Assembly (NCBI GenBank): GCA_963923455.1
Contig: CAWULT010000194.1
Location: forward strand, 1-5,580
DNA length: 5,580 nucleotides
Reading direction: 5' to 3'
DNA from: CAWULT01 sp963923455
GTDB taxonomy: Bacteria > Acidobacteriota > Vicinamibacteria > Vicinamibacterales > UBA2999
Shown: in pieces, positions 1-5,580 of the stretch
Layout: each line of letters starts with the position of its first letter
How positions within the stretch are numbered: the first letter of the stretch is position 1
Made by a program: the position numbers and the translations under genes
The notes under the pieces: model-generated
What the model saw: the letters and a program-made list of their open reading frames with translations, nothing else
The model's database searches: none
Told to the model about the DNA's origin: nothing

Positions 1-336
1 CAGCGCCAGCTCCCATGGGTCCACCGGGCCCTCTGGCGGAATGCGGACATCTCGGACCAGGGGCGCGAAGCCGGCCATCTCGACCCGCACCGTCCACGTG
101 CCCGCGGCAAGGTCCGCGAGGCGGAAGGACCCGTCGATGCCCGACACGGTGCTCACCCGGCTCCCGCCGTTCGTGGCCGTGATGGTCGCGCCTGGCACGG
201 CCACGCCGCCGACCGTGACCACGCCGCTCGTGTCGGCCGCGGCCGCGGGGCGCGCCGGCAGGAGGAGCGCCGCCAACAGCCAGCCTGCGCTTCCGCACAC
301 GCGGCGGACGAGCCCGGCCGACCTCGGCGTAGCCAT
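1..336 (-). CDS. Exported protein with carboxypeptidase-regulatory-like domain (partial, N-terminus only)
   Basis: I translated 112 residues from the ATG at 336-334 to the window edge with no stop. Residues 1-34 form an export signal: an Arg-containing n-region, a Leu/Ala core at about 19-26 (WLLAALLL), then an Ala-rich stretch ending AAAAD. Residues 38-99 look like one CarboxypepD_reg/CnaB-type beta-sandwich. They carry GVAVPGATITA (44-54), the turn STVSGIDGSFRLADL (62-76) and GTWTVRVEMAGFAPL (79-93). Residue 104 onwards (PVDPWELAL) resembles the linker after such domains in acidobacterial outer-membrane proteins. The family's domain is usually a structural or peptidoglycan/glycan-facing module, often at the N-terminus of TonB-dependent receptors. 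A receptor, or a protein of several such domains, is therefore my inference and cannot be decided here. The start lies 5 bp after the stop of the upstream TIGR03435 gene with no clear Shine-Dalgarno, suggesting translational coupling. Confidence 0.8.
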   Translation of the reverse strand, partial: MATPRSAGLVRRVCGSAGWLLAALLLPARPAAAADTSGVVTVGGVAVPGATITATNGGSRVSTVSGIDGSFRLADLAAGTWTVRVEMAGFAPLVRDVRIPPEGPVDPWELAL

Positions 337-341
337 GGAGA

Positions 342-1205
342 TCAGTCCGGCGTCGGTGTCTCGACGCGATCGATCACGAGCACGTCCACGGCCTCGACGT
401 CGGGATCGAGCCGCAGGCCGAGCTGCTCCTGCAGCGCCGCGAAGAAGGCCGCCGTGTCGACGGCGGCCGCCGGCGTGCCCTGGCCGCCCGGCGTCGCCGC
501 GGCGCGCGTGCCGGCCATCCACTGCAGGTCGACGTCGAAGCCGCCGCCAAGGCCCGTGCGGTCGCGTACCGGGCGCCTTGCGAGCGGCGAGAGGCTCGCC
601 GCGAACGTCGGCAGCGGAATGGCGCTCGCGCGCAGACGTCCCGCGGCGGACTGCATGCTGCAGAGCGGCACCGCATCGGCCGTCGCGGGCGCCGGCGGTG
701 CGCCCCCGCGTCCACGCTGGGCCTGCACGGCCGCGCAGTCGACGCTGGCTCTCCGCAGCTGGGGGCCGAGCCGCCCGTCTTCGCGATCGACCACCATCGC
801 GTAGATCGGCGTCTCGCGGCCCTCGAAGTGTGCGACCAGCTTGAAGCGGTCCGCGAGGAGCGTGCGCAGCATCGCCGCCATGTCCTCCCGCGGCCGGCCT
901 GGGTCGGACGTGCCCGCCACGTCGAAGCGGTCGGTCCGCACCCAGCGGGGCCCGCCCTCGATGGACGAGGCCGGCACGCCGAACGCCGCGCCGATCAGGA
1001 ATACGAGGCTGGCGTTGCCGATGGCGAGCCGGCCCGGCGGCATGTCCACCGACATCCCGGGCTCGGGCGCGCGGCTCGGTTTCACCGAGGAGGTGGTGAA
1101 GGCCGGGGGGGCTCCGCCGCCAGGCGAGGGTGTTGCCTGCTGCGCGTGCGGCGCGACGCCAGCCAGGGTCAGGGCTACGGCGAGTGCAACGACGAATGAA
1201 CGCAT
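342..1205 (-). CDS. TIGR03435 (DUF3738) family exported protein, second tandem copy
   Basis: This 287-residue exported protein belongs to the soil-associated TIGR03435/DUF3738 family, whose molecular function is unknown. Residues 1-21 are a signal peptide (MRSFVVALAVALTLAG core, cleavage probably after HAQ). Family landmarks appear in order: a degenerate FEVASVKP-type strand as FTTSSVKPS (36-44), GRLAIGNASLVFLIGAAFG (58-76), IEGGPRWVRTDRFDV (82-96), MLRTLLADRFKLVAH (112-126), RETPIYAMVVD (130-140), and near the C-terminus RPVRDRTGLGGGFDVDLQW. The end is FFAALQEQLGLRL followed by VDVLVIDRVETPTPD. Two mature cysteines (157 and 182) flank a Gly/Ala/Pro-rich loop, as in the upstream paralog. The ATG is 3 bp after the upstream stop. 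GAGG overlaps that stop but sits too close to serve as a normal ribosome site, so reinitiation or coupling is likely. It is more diverged from the family consensus than its neighbour, especially at the N-terminus. Confidence 0.92.
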   Translation of the reverse strand: MRSFVVALAVALTLAGVAPHAQQATPSPGGGAPPAFTTSSVKPSRAPEPGMSVDMPPGRLAIGNASLVFLIGAAFGVPASSIEGGPRWVRTDRFDVAGTSDPGRPREDMAAMLRTLLADRFKLVAHFEGRETPIYAMVVDREDGRLGPQLRRASVDCAAVQAQRGRGGAPPAPATADAVPLCSMQSAAGRLRASAIPLPTFAASLSPLARRPVRDRTGLGGGFDVDLQWMAGTRAAATPGGQGTPAAAVDTAAFFAALQEQLGLRLDPDVEAVDVLVIDRVETPTPD

Positions 1206-1208
1206 GCC

Positions 1209-2159
1209 TCAGTCTGGCGTGGGAGGCTCGACGCTGTCGACGACGAGCATGTCGACGGGACCGCGCTGCGATTCGAGCTTCAGGCCGAGCTGCTCCTGGA
1301 TCGCCGTGAAGATCGACGGGCCGTTCGGGTCGATCTGTGGAACCGGCACGCCCGGTGGCGCCGAGCCCGGCGGCGGCAGCTGGTCTGGAGTGAACTCGAG
1401 GGTGAAGGCGTAGTTGCCGGCCAACCCGGTCTTGTCGATCACGATGCGGTTGACGCGCTGCGACAGCGTCTGGGCCACCTGCGACATCGGCACGCCGCCG
1501 GCCGCGATGCTGCCGAGGCCCATGAACATGCCGCAGGGCGGCCGCTCACCCGGCGCCGGCGGTCCTGGCGGGCCTCCACGGCCCGGCGCGCCTGGACCCC
1601 CAGGCCCACCGACGCCACGCCCACGGGCCAGCGCCGCGCAGTCCACGGTCGATGGCTCGATCTGTTTCCCCAGCCTGCCGTCGCCGCGCGCGAGCACGAG
1701 CGCGTACACCGGCATCTCCTTCGTCTCGCGGTGCACCCGCAGCTTGAAGCGCTCGGCGAGCAGCGCCTGCATCATCAGTTGGATGGGACCTGGTTGCCCG
1801 GGGGCGGGGCCGACGCCGGCTGGCGGGACGTCGATACCGGCCTTGGCGGTCACGTCGAAGCGTTCAGAGCGCATCCACCCAGGGCCGCCTTCGATCTGGA
1901 ACGGCTGCACCTGGTAGGCGAAGCGCAGCAGCTCGATGAAGGGGGCGTTCTGGGCGTTGAAGCGACCGCCCGGTTGCAGGCCGAAGCGGACGAAGCCGTC
2001 GCCGGACTTGTTCGGCTTGACCGAGGCCACCTCGAAGGTGGGCTGTTCGCCGCCGGCTGGCGCTTGCGCCCGAGCGTGTGCGCCCGAGCCCAGCGTGGCG
2101 GCCGCCGCGAGCAGGCTGGACAGCGCGACGATCGTGCGCGCGCGGGATCTTGCTGTCAT
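1209..2159 (-). CDS. TIGR03435 (DUF3738) family exported protein, first tandem copy
   Basis: This 316-residue protein matches the TIGR03435/DUF3738 family well; the function is unknown and the proteins are thought to be exported. Residues 1-32 are a signal peptide (Arg-rich start, core IVALSSLLAAAATLG, end HARAQ). Landmarks: TFEVASVKPNKSG (41-53), GGRFNAQNAPFIELLRFAY (64-82), QIEGGPGWMRSERFDVTAK (88-106), LMMQALLAERFKLRVHRET (128-146), MPVYALVLARG (149-159), VNRIVIDKTGLAGNYAFTLEF, then IFTAIQEQLGLKLESQRGPVDMLVVDSVEPPTPD at the C-terminus (split as IFTAIQEQLGLKL and the remainder). An unusual insert of Gly-X-Y triplets lies at 184-201, between Cys174 and Cys209. The start is supported by GAGGT at 2164-2168, 4 nt before the ATG. 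It is the first gene of a tight three-gene run with 1205-342 and 336-1. The ancestor was presumably duplicated in tandem, with later divergence. Confidence 0.95.
   Translation of the reverse strand: MTARSRARTIVALSSLLAAAATLGSGAHARAQAPAGGEQPTFEVASVKPNKSGDGFVRFGLQPGGRFNAQNAPFIELLRFAYQVQPFQIEGGPGWMRSERFDVTAKAGIDVPPAGVGPAPGQPGPIQLMMQALLAERFKLRVHRETKEMPVYALVLARGDGRLGKQIEPSTVDCAALARGRGVGGPGGPGAPGRGGPPGPPAPGERPPCGMFMGLGSIAAGGVPMSQVAQTLSQRVNRIVIDKTGLAGNYAFTLEFTPDQLPPPGSAPPGVPVPQIDPNGPSIFTAIQEQLGLKLESQRGPVDMLVVDSVEPPTPD
1553..1612 (-). repeat. Collagen-like Gly-X-Y coding stretch inside the first TIGR03435 protein
   Basis: On the coding strand this segment encodes a Gly/Pro run with six successive in-phase Gly-X-Y triplets at residues 184-201: GGP GGP GAP GRG GPP GPP, followed by APG out of phase. 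It sits between two cysteines (174 and 209). The downstream paralog has only a shorter, non-periodic Gly/Ala/Pro loop at the corresponding site. It is an insertion in a variable loop of the family. A structural role such as a flexible or polyproline-type linker is inference, and six triplets are too few to assume a stable triple helix. Confidence 0.7.
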
Positions 2160-2212
2160 GCGTACCTCGTATCGACGGCACCGTCACGGGTGAGGGTGCG
2201 CCGGTCGCCTTG

Positions 2213-2218
2213 ATTAGA
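2213..2218 (-). promoter_or_regulatory. Possible -10 element for the TIGR03435 gene run
   Basis: On the minus strand this reads TCTAAT, five of six matches to TATAAT, 54 nt before the ATG at 2159. No convincing -35 box exists at 16-19 nt upstream; the best 17-nt candidate, CAACCA, matches only two positions. It lies in the most AT-rich stretch of this gap. A promoter here would serve the three-gene unit 2159-1, but support is weak. Confidence 0.25.
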
Positions 2219-2259
2219 CACTGCGGACTCCGATTTGGTTGGCCGCCGGCTCCGTCGCG

Positions 2260-2458
2260 CGAAACGCGAGCGGTTCGACGCTCGCCTTCACCGATGCGCA
2301 CGGAGGTTGCGAGAGGGCGTAGTTGCGTCAGGACCTGAGGGCTGCGCCACGACAGCGACCGTGCCCGAGAGGCTGCTGATGCGGTCGGTCAGGATCACCT
2401 CGAGCTGCCGATGGCCCGCACCGACGGTTTCGACGATCGGCCGATGGACGTTGGCGCC
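2260..2458 (-). pseudogene. Decayed, internally deleted carboxypeptidase-regulatory-like protein remnant
   Basis: No start codon or intact frame exists here, yet two minus-strand segments in different frames read like protein. Segment A (2458-2357) gives GANVHRPIVETVGAGHRQ, then LEVILTDRISSLSGTV. This resembles the entry to a regulatory-like beta-sandwich in a large acidobacterial secreted family, in which LEVVLTDR..SLSGTV is followed by a long domain. Segment B (2349-2260), in another frame, gives WRSPQVLTQLRPLATSV followed by RIGEGERRTARVS. This resembles the extreme C-terminus of the same family (FL..LRP.AT.V.LGEGE..T). The domain body expected between them, on the order of a hundred residues, is absent, and the junction at about 2357-2349 changes frame. 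Frame A reaches a TGA at 2290-2288; frame B has no stop near the expected end. The simplest reading is a gene that lost its 5' part and its middle and then drifted. The family match is from memory, so confidence is moderate. Confidence 0.5.
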
Positions 2459-2556
2459 TGCACTTGACGCGCGAACTTCACGGCGCGGGGATCCGGCGTC
2501 CGCGTCCCGCCGTCGTCCCGCCGCACCCGCCCCTCGACCTGCGCGCCGGGTCCTGG
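2459..2556. other. Spacer downstream of the 3657-2557 gene, no recognisable content
   Basis: This 98 bp stretch follows the TAA at 2559-2557. I see no hairpin followed by a T-run that would mark an intrinsic terminator, no gene start and no repeat. It could hold further decayed sequence of the adjacent remnant, since that minus-strand frame stays open through it, but the residues are unremarkable Arg/Gly/Ala and not recognisable. Confidence 0.5.
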
Positions 2557-3657
2557 TTACCGTTCCCCCTCGGCGGCCGTGGGGATGTCGCTGACCGTCG
2601 CCTTGATGCCCTGCCGCGCCAGCTCCTCGACGCGCCGTTCGTCCGCGCGGGCGGCGCTCAGGATGTTCGCCATCGCGCGGTTGCCCTCGTGACAGGCGTA
2701 TTCGACGATGGCCTCCGCGTCGTTCCGCACGAGCGGCATGCCGAACGTCCAGGGGCGCACCCAGGTGTTGGGGTCCTCGAGCGTGACGCGCCAGTCGATG
2801 CGGTCCGGCGAGATGCGCGTGTAGCGCTCGGTCACCTTCAGCGTGGCCGGGTCGGCGTCGCGATAGACACTCTCGGCCCGGAAGTTGGTCGTCTCGACGA
2901 CGAGCGTGTCGCCCTCCCAGTGCCCGCGCGCGTCGCCCATGTGCTGCCGGATGGCGGCGTTGGCGTGGGCGCCGCCGTCGACCGGGATCACCCGCGTCTC
3001 GTGCACCATCTCGTACTGGATGACGACGACGCCAGGCGCCTGCAGGATGCGGTACGAGTTGCCGTAGATCACCGGCATCATCGACCCCGGCATGCCGCGC
3101 GTGATGCAGCGGTCGTAGAGGCTGCGATCGTCCCAGGAGTCGGCCTGTCCCCGGCCGCGGCGCGCCTGCTGCCGCGCGGCGAGGCGTTGCCGCGCGGCGG
3201 GCGTCAGCGCGGGGATCTTGCCGTCCGGCGGATCGATCACGAACCAGGGCCGGCTGCCCTTGGTGATGTCGAACTGATCCTGCCAGTGCAGGGGCCCGCC
3301 CAAGTTGCCGGCCGGATCACCGCCTGCGAGCACCGTCTGCAGGAGCACACGGTCCTGCCGCTCCTGCAGGATCTGCGCGAGCTCGTCGCCCTTGACGTCT
3401 TCGAGCGTGCGTCCCGAGAACTCGTCGGGACGCTCGAACGGCGTGCCCTGCTCGTACTTGTTCGTGTAATCGCCCTGCAGGTCCGGGTCGCCCCACGGCA
3501 GCCGTGGTGCGGCCCACCGCGGCCCATCGGGCTGGGCCGGCTGTGCCGACACGCGGCGCTCCGAGGCGCTCTGGCCCGACAGAGGCACCACCGCCGACGC
3601 CAGGGCCACGGCCGTGAGCATCAGTCCACCGGCGGAGATCAGAATGCGGCTGTGCAT
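2557..3657 (-). CDS. Conserved secreted protein of unknown function (PWGDPDLQG / CITRG.PGSMMP family)
   Basis: This 366-residue protein is of a type I recognise as a recurrent, uncharacterised secreted family in Acidobacteriota and other soil bacteria. I cannot name a function or Pfam entry for it. Residues 1-29 are a signal peptide (core ILISAGGLMLTAVALASAV, end PLSGQ). The mature part opens with WAAPRLPWGDPDLQGDYTN (48-66) and ERPDEFSGR (75-83). The central motif is RCITRGMPGSMMP..YGNSYRILQ (183-206), then VVIQYEMVHETRVIPVDG (211-228), MGDARGHWEGDTLVVETTNF (240-259), VTERYTRISPDRIDWRV (275-291), TWVRPWTFGMPL (298-309) and EYACHEGN (319-326). Two mature cysteines, 184 and 322, lie in conserved motifs and may pair. 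The beta-rich pattern with many aromatic and charged motifs suggests a compact binding or enzyme fold, which is inference. Start: AAGGAG at 3665-3670, 7 nt before the ATG. It follows the 4183-3689 gene by 31 bp and is probably in its operon. Confidence 0.88.
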   Translation of the reverse strand: MHSRILISAGGLMLTAVALASAVVPLSGQSASERRVSAQPAQPDGPRWAAPRLPWGDPDLQGDYTNKYEQGTPFERPDEFSGRTLEDVKGDELAQILQERQDRVLLQTVLAGGDPAGNLGGPLHWQDQFDITKGSRPWFVIDPPDGKIPALTPAARQRLAARQQARRGRGQADSWDDRSLYDRCITRGMPGSMMPVIYGNSYRILQAPGVVVIQYEMVHETRVIPVDGGAHANAAIRQHMGDARGHWEGDTLVVETTNFRAESVYRDADPATLKVTERYTRISPDRIDWRVTLEDPNTWVRPWTFGMPLVRNDAEAIVEYACHEGNRAMANILSAARADERRVEELARQGIKATVSDIPTAAEGER

Positions 3658-3688
3658 GAGGCCTCTCCTTGCGTGCCTGCGACGAGGG

Positions 3689-4183
3689 CTACGACGCCTT
3701 CCGGTTGTAGATCAGCTTTTGCGTGGTGGCGCCCAGCGTCCGCTCGATCGTCAGCACGCTGCCCGTCACCTTGTACACGTCGGTGACGTTGGCGCCGATG
3801 GGGCCGTTCGGCCCCGTGATCGTGCGGCGGATCGTGACGGCGAGGTTCTCGCCCTGCCAGGCGGCCTTGGCCGTCGTCTCCCATCCGAGCGGCCCTGGCA
3901 CGTTCGTCGTCGATCCGTCGAGCTTGTAGACCGACGTCTGGATCGCGCCGGCCGAGCCCGTGTCGCCGTCGACGGTGACCTCGGTGGCCGTCACCTTGAT
4001 CGTCAACTCCGAGGCCTGTGGAAAGCCGGGCACGTTCGAGCCACGGCCGCCGACCGCGCTGGCCTGGCGGTCGAAGGTCCAGACCCCGGCGAGCGCGGAG
4101 TTGCCTTGCGCGAAGACTGCACTGACACATACGGCTGCACACAGCGCAGCCGTCGCGACGAAGCGGAAGACCGTGGCTCGCAT
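3689..4183 (-). CDS. Small secreted beta-rich protein, function unknown
   Basis: I choose the ATG at 4183-4181, giving 164 residues, over an in-frame start 18 codons upstream (4237). AGGGGG at 4191-4196 sits 7 nt before it, the product then begins directly with a signal peptide (MRATVFRFVATAALCAAVCVSAVFAQ), and a plausible promoter overlaps the longer version. The mature part starts NSALAGVWTFDRQAS, like the opening GTWKLN..KS strand of small lipocalin-like secreted proteins common in Acidobacteriota. It continues as alternating strands: LTIKVTATEVTVDGDTG, SVYKLDGSTTNVPG, WETTAKAAWQGENLAVTIRRT, VTDVYKVTGSVLTIERTLG, ending KLIYNRKAS. This suggests a beta-barrel or sandwich of roughly 135 residues. 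The fold match is by pattern only and no ligand can be assigned. The mature part has no cysteine. It precedes the 3657-2557 gene by 31 bp; no terminator lies between. Confidence 0.82.
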   Translation of the reverse strand: MRATVFRFVATAALCAAVCVSAVFAQGNSALAGVWTFDRQASAVGGRGSNVPGFPQASELTIKVTATEVTVDGDTGSAGAIQTSVYKLDGSTTNVPGPLGWETTAKAAWQGENLAVTIRRTITGPNGPIGANVTDVYKVTGSVLTIERTLGATTQKLIYNRKAS

Positions 4184-4190
4184 CGGGATG

Positions 4191-4196
4191 CCCCCT
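4191..4196 (-). promoter_or_regulatory. Shine-Dalgarno that decides the start of the small secreted protein
   Basis: The minus strand reads AGGGGG with 7 nt to the ATG at 4183. The upstream in-frame ATG at 4237 would put 18 polar and basic residues ahead of the signal peptide. The shorter start is therefore preferred. Confidence 0.6.
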
Positions 4197-4207
4197 GGAA
4201 CGGGGCC

Positions 4208-4237
4208 ATTATGCGGCCGCCGCGAGGCCGTCCGCAA
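4208..4237 (-). promoter_or_regulatory. Putative sigma70-type promoter for the 4183-3689 / 3657-2557 pair
   Basis: The minus strand reads TTGCGG (4237-4232), an 18 bp spacer, and CATAAT (4213-4208). The -10 matches TATAAT at five of six positions and the -35 keeps TTG. The predicted start of transcription would leave a leader of about 17 nt that contains the Shine-Dalgarno. The site lies in an otherwise very GC-rich gap, which makes CATAAT stand out. No operator-like repeat is visible over it. Confidence 0.4.
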
Positions 4238-4281
4238 CGCGCCAGGCCTGGGAGCGGCGCGGGGAGAGACGGGCCCCGCGA

Positions 4282-4297
4282 CGCCGGGTGTCCGGCG
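4282..4297 (-). terminator. GC hairpin after the carboxylesterase stop, possible terminator
   Basis: CGCCGG, a 4-nt loop and CCGGCG form a perfect 6 bp stem starting about 20 nt after the esterase stop (TGA at 4319-4317). No T-run follows, so this is not a canonical intrinsic terminator. In so GC-rich a region short stems also arise by chance. Confidence 0.25.
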
Positions 4298-4316
4298 CGC
4301 GAGGCCCGCGTCGAGG

Positions 4317-5580
4317 TCAGTTCGTCGCGGTGCGCAGCAGCCGCTGGAAGGCCGCCGAATAGAACGTCAGCTTCGGGGCCGGTACGACCGTGTCGACCAC
4401 CGGAGTCGGACCGAACACCATCACCTTGCTGGTGTTGAGCGCCTTGAACTCGGGCCACTCGGGCAGGCCCTTGCCGTTCGGATTGCCCGTCATGATGAAG
4501 TTGACCCAGTACGACGACATCTGGTCCGCCAGCTTCAGGTCGACGTCGTTCCAGGTCTGCGTCGCCTGGCCCTTCGGGTTGTTCCACGCGAAGGAGATTT
4601 CGGCCGTGTGCGTGGCGCCCTGCGGCGACGGCGCGCCGTTCACCGTCTGGATGTGCTGGAAGTAGTAGACGTACGCCTTCTTGCCCTTGGCCGCGTGCCC
4701 GGCCGCCCACTGCCGCATGTTCCAATTGATCTCGTCGGCGCAGGCCACGTGCGCGGCCTTCGGTGCGTCCACCTCGCCGCCGAGCGGGTACAGGGTCAGG
4801 TACTGGTTGGCGAGCTCGCCGAACCGACGCTCGGCGGAGCTCTTGAACGCGTCGGCCGTCAGGGCCGGACCGCCCGCGCGGCCGCCGACACCCGGGCAGA
4901 TGCCGAAGTTGGCCTCGTCCTTGTTCGAGCCGGTCATCACGTCGACCTGGTTCTGCTTGCCGGCCTGGAACGTGTAGGAGAGATCTTCCGGAATCACGTA
5001 GCCGTCGACGACGAGGCCGGCGCCGCCCTGCATGGAGAGCTCCTCGATGGGCTTCTGCCGGAGCTGCGCGATGCTGGTGGCGCCGAGCGCCTGCATCGTC
5101 TTGACGCCGTCGGCGTGGGCCGCCTCGGTGGTCTTCATCCGGTTCATCATCAGGCCCATCCAGCCGCCGCTCTGCGCGATGGCGCGGACGAAGAGCCCCT
5201 TGGCCTGTGGCGAGCCGACGAGCGCGCCCACCATGATGGCGCCCGCCGATTCACCGGCGATGGTCACCTTGTTCGGGTCGCCGCCGAAGGCCGAGATGTT
5301 GCGCTTGACCCACTGCAACGCGGCGATGGCGTCCGTCATGCCGTAATTGCCCGAGCCCGAATGGCCCGCTTCCTTCGCCAGATCGGGGTGCGCGAAGAAG
5401 CCGGGCGCGCCGAGGCGGTAGTTCAGCGTCACGATGACCGGGCCCTTCGCCGCGAGGTTCTCGCCGTCGTACCAGGCCAGGCCGCCCGAGCCGCCGGTGA
5501 AGCCGCCGCCGTAGATCCACACCATCACCGGCCGCTTCTCGCTGGCCGAGCTGGCGCTCGTCCACACGTTGACGAACAGA
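4317..5580 (-). CDS. Type B carboxylesterase (alpha/beta hydrolase), N-terminus outside window
   Basis: 420 residues are visible (numbered from the first full codon, 5579-5577), starting LFVNVWT, a strand normally preceded by the conserved SEDCL of this family. These enzymes hydrolyse carboxylic esters through a Ser-Glu-His triad. Residues 18-26 are VMVWIYGGG, the oxyanion-hole Gly cluster. NYRLGAPGFF is at 53-62, and the helix NYGMTDAIAALQWVKRNI at 78-95 precedes FGGDPNKVTIAGESAGA, with the nucleophile Ser111 (codon 5249-5247) in GESAG. Glu222 in TGSNKDEANF fits the acidic member and His324 in GATHTAEISFAW fits the histidine; their spacing suits the family. VHVACADEINWNMRQW-type and YVYYFQH segments lie before the His. 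The C-terminus SYWVNFIMTGNPNG..LPEWPEF is typical, ending FYSAAFQRLLRTATN. An apparent GTG start at 5567 is internal, since homology continues upstream. Substrate cannot be told. The usual length (about 500-550) implies roughly 100 residues missing, where a signal peptide would lie. Confidence 0.95.
   Translation of the reverse strand, partial: LFVNVWTSASSASEKRPVMVWIYGGGFTGGSGGLAWYDGENLAAKGPVIVTLNYRLGAPGFFAHPDLAKEAGHSGSGNYGMTDAIAALQWVKRNISAFGGDPNKVTIAGESAGAIMVGALVGSPQAKGLFVRAIAQSGGWMGLMMNRMKTTEAAHADGVKTMQALGATSIAQLRQKPIEELSMQGGAGLVVDGYVIPEDLSYTFQAGKQNQVDVMTGSNKDEANFGICPGVGGRAGGPALTADAFKSSAERRFGELANQYLTLYPLGGEVDAPKAAHVACADEINWNMRQWAAGHAAKGKKAYVYYFQHIQTVNGAPSPQGATHTAEISFAWNNPKGQATQTWNDVDLKLADQMSSYWVNFIMTGNPNGKGLPEWPEFKALNTSKVMVFGPTPVVDTVVPAPKLTFYSAAFQRLLRTATN

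Noticed and set aside
41..844. A 267-codon plus-strand open frame
   Set aside because: The product is mostly Arg, Pro and Ala with no domain. It lies opposite the second TIGR03435 gene and the partial regulatory-like protein, both clearly coding.
2174..2185. Inverted repeat GACGG-CA-CCGTC in the leader of the first TIGR03435 gene
   Set aside because: A 5 bp stem with a 2-nt centre is common by chance at this GC content, and there is no second copy nearby to suggest an operator.
2258..2268. CGCG-AAA-CGCG small palindrome
   Set aside because: A 4 bp stem lies inside the remnant's coding-like tail with no T-run or repeat partner; it is likely chance.
2235..2594. A plus-strand frame filling the gap
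   Set aside because: It has no Shine-Dalgarno and a low-complexity Arg/Pro/Ala product. The minus strand of the same region carries the better protein-like signal.
2464..3786. A 440-codon open frame on the plus strand
   Set aside because: It is antisense to the well-supported secreted protein at 3657-2557 and spans into the next gene. Its translation is rich in Arg/Ala/His/Val without any recognisable motif, as expected for a mirror frame in very GC-rich DNA.
4003..4725. A minus-strand frame overlapping the esterase 3' end and the small secreted gene
   Set aside because: It is out of frame with two solid genes and its translation is Arg/Gly/Ala-rich with no family features.
5565..5567. GTG as the start of the carboxylesterase
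   Set aside because: The codons upstream to the window edge still encode the conserved LFVN strand of the family, so the gene begins outside the window.

Overview
The window is very GC-rich and carries only minus-strand genes. It reads as a piece of an Acidobacteriota chromosome, most likely a soil Vicinamibacteria/Vicinamibacterales-type or Solibacter-type lineage. The main evidence is a tandem pair of TIGR03435 (DUF3738) proteins, a family famously expanded in these soil bacteria. Also typical are a carboxypeptidase-regulatory-like beta-sandwich protein, a large conserved secreted protein of unknown function with the PWGDPDLQG motif, and a type B carboxylesterase. The lineage call is made from protein families recognised by eye, not from a marker gene.

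Layout in transcription order (high to low coordinate): (1) 5580-4317, the C-terminal three quarters or so of a type B carboxylesterase whose start lies outside the window. (2) 4316-4184, a spacer with a GC hairpin after the esterase stop and a plausible promoter and Shine-Dalgarno for the next gene. (3) 4183-3689, a small secreted beta-rich protein. (4) 3657-2557, a conserved secreted protein of unknown function, 31 bp downstream and probably co-transcribed with (3). (5) 2556-2160, a 397 bp gap without an intact gene. It holds what looks like an internally deleted, frame-broken remnant of a carboxypeptidase-regulatory-like protein (about 2458-2260), followed by the leader of the next gene. 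(6) 2159-1209 and 1205-342, two tandem TIGR03435 paralogs 3 bp apart. (7) 336-1, the N-terminus of an exported protein with a carboxypeptidase-regulatory-like domain, 5 bp after the second paralog and running off the window.

Every gene whose N-terminus is visible begins with an export signal, and the esterase belongs to a family that is often exported. The window therefore looks like part of an envelope or secretome island rather than a metabolic pathway. The three genes from 2159 to 1 are packed as one translationally coupled unit. The functions of the TIGR03435 family and of the 3657-2557 family are not known, so the cooperation between these genes is inferred only from arrangement. No RNA genes, CRISPR arrays, insertion sequences or attachment sites were seen. 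The least ordinary items are the decayed gene in the gap and the collagen-like Gly-Pro insert between two cysteines of the first TIGR03435 protein.
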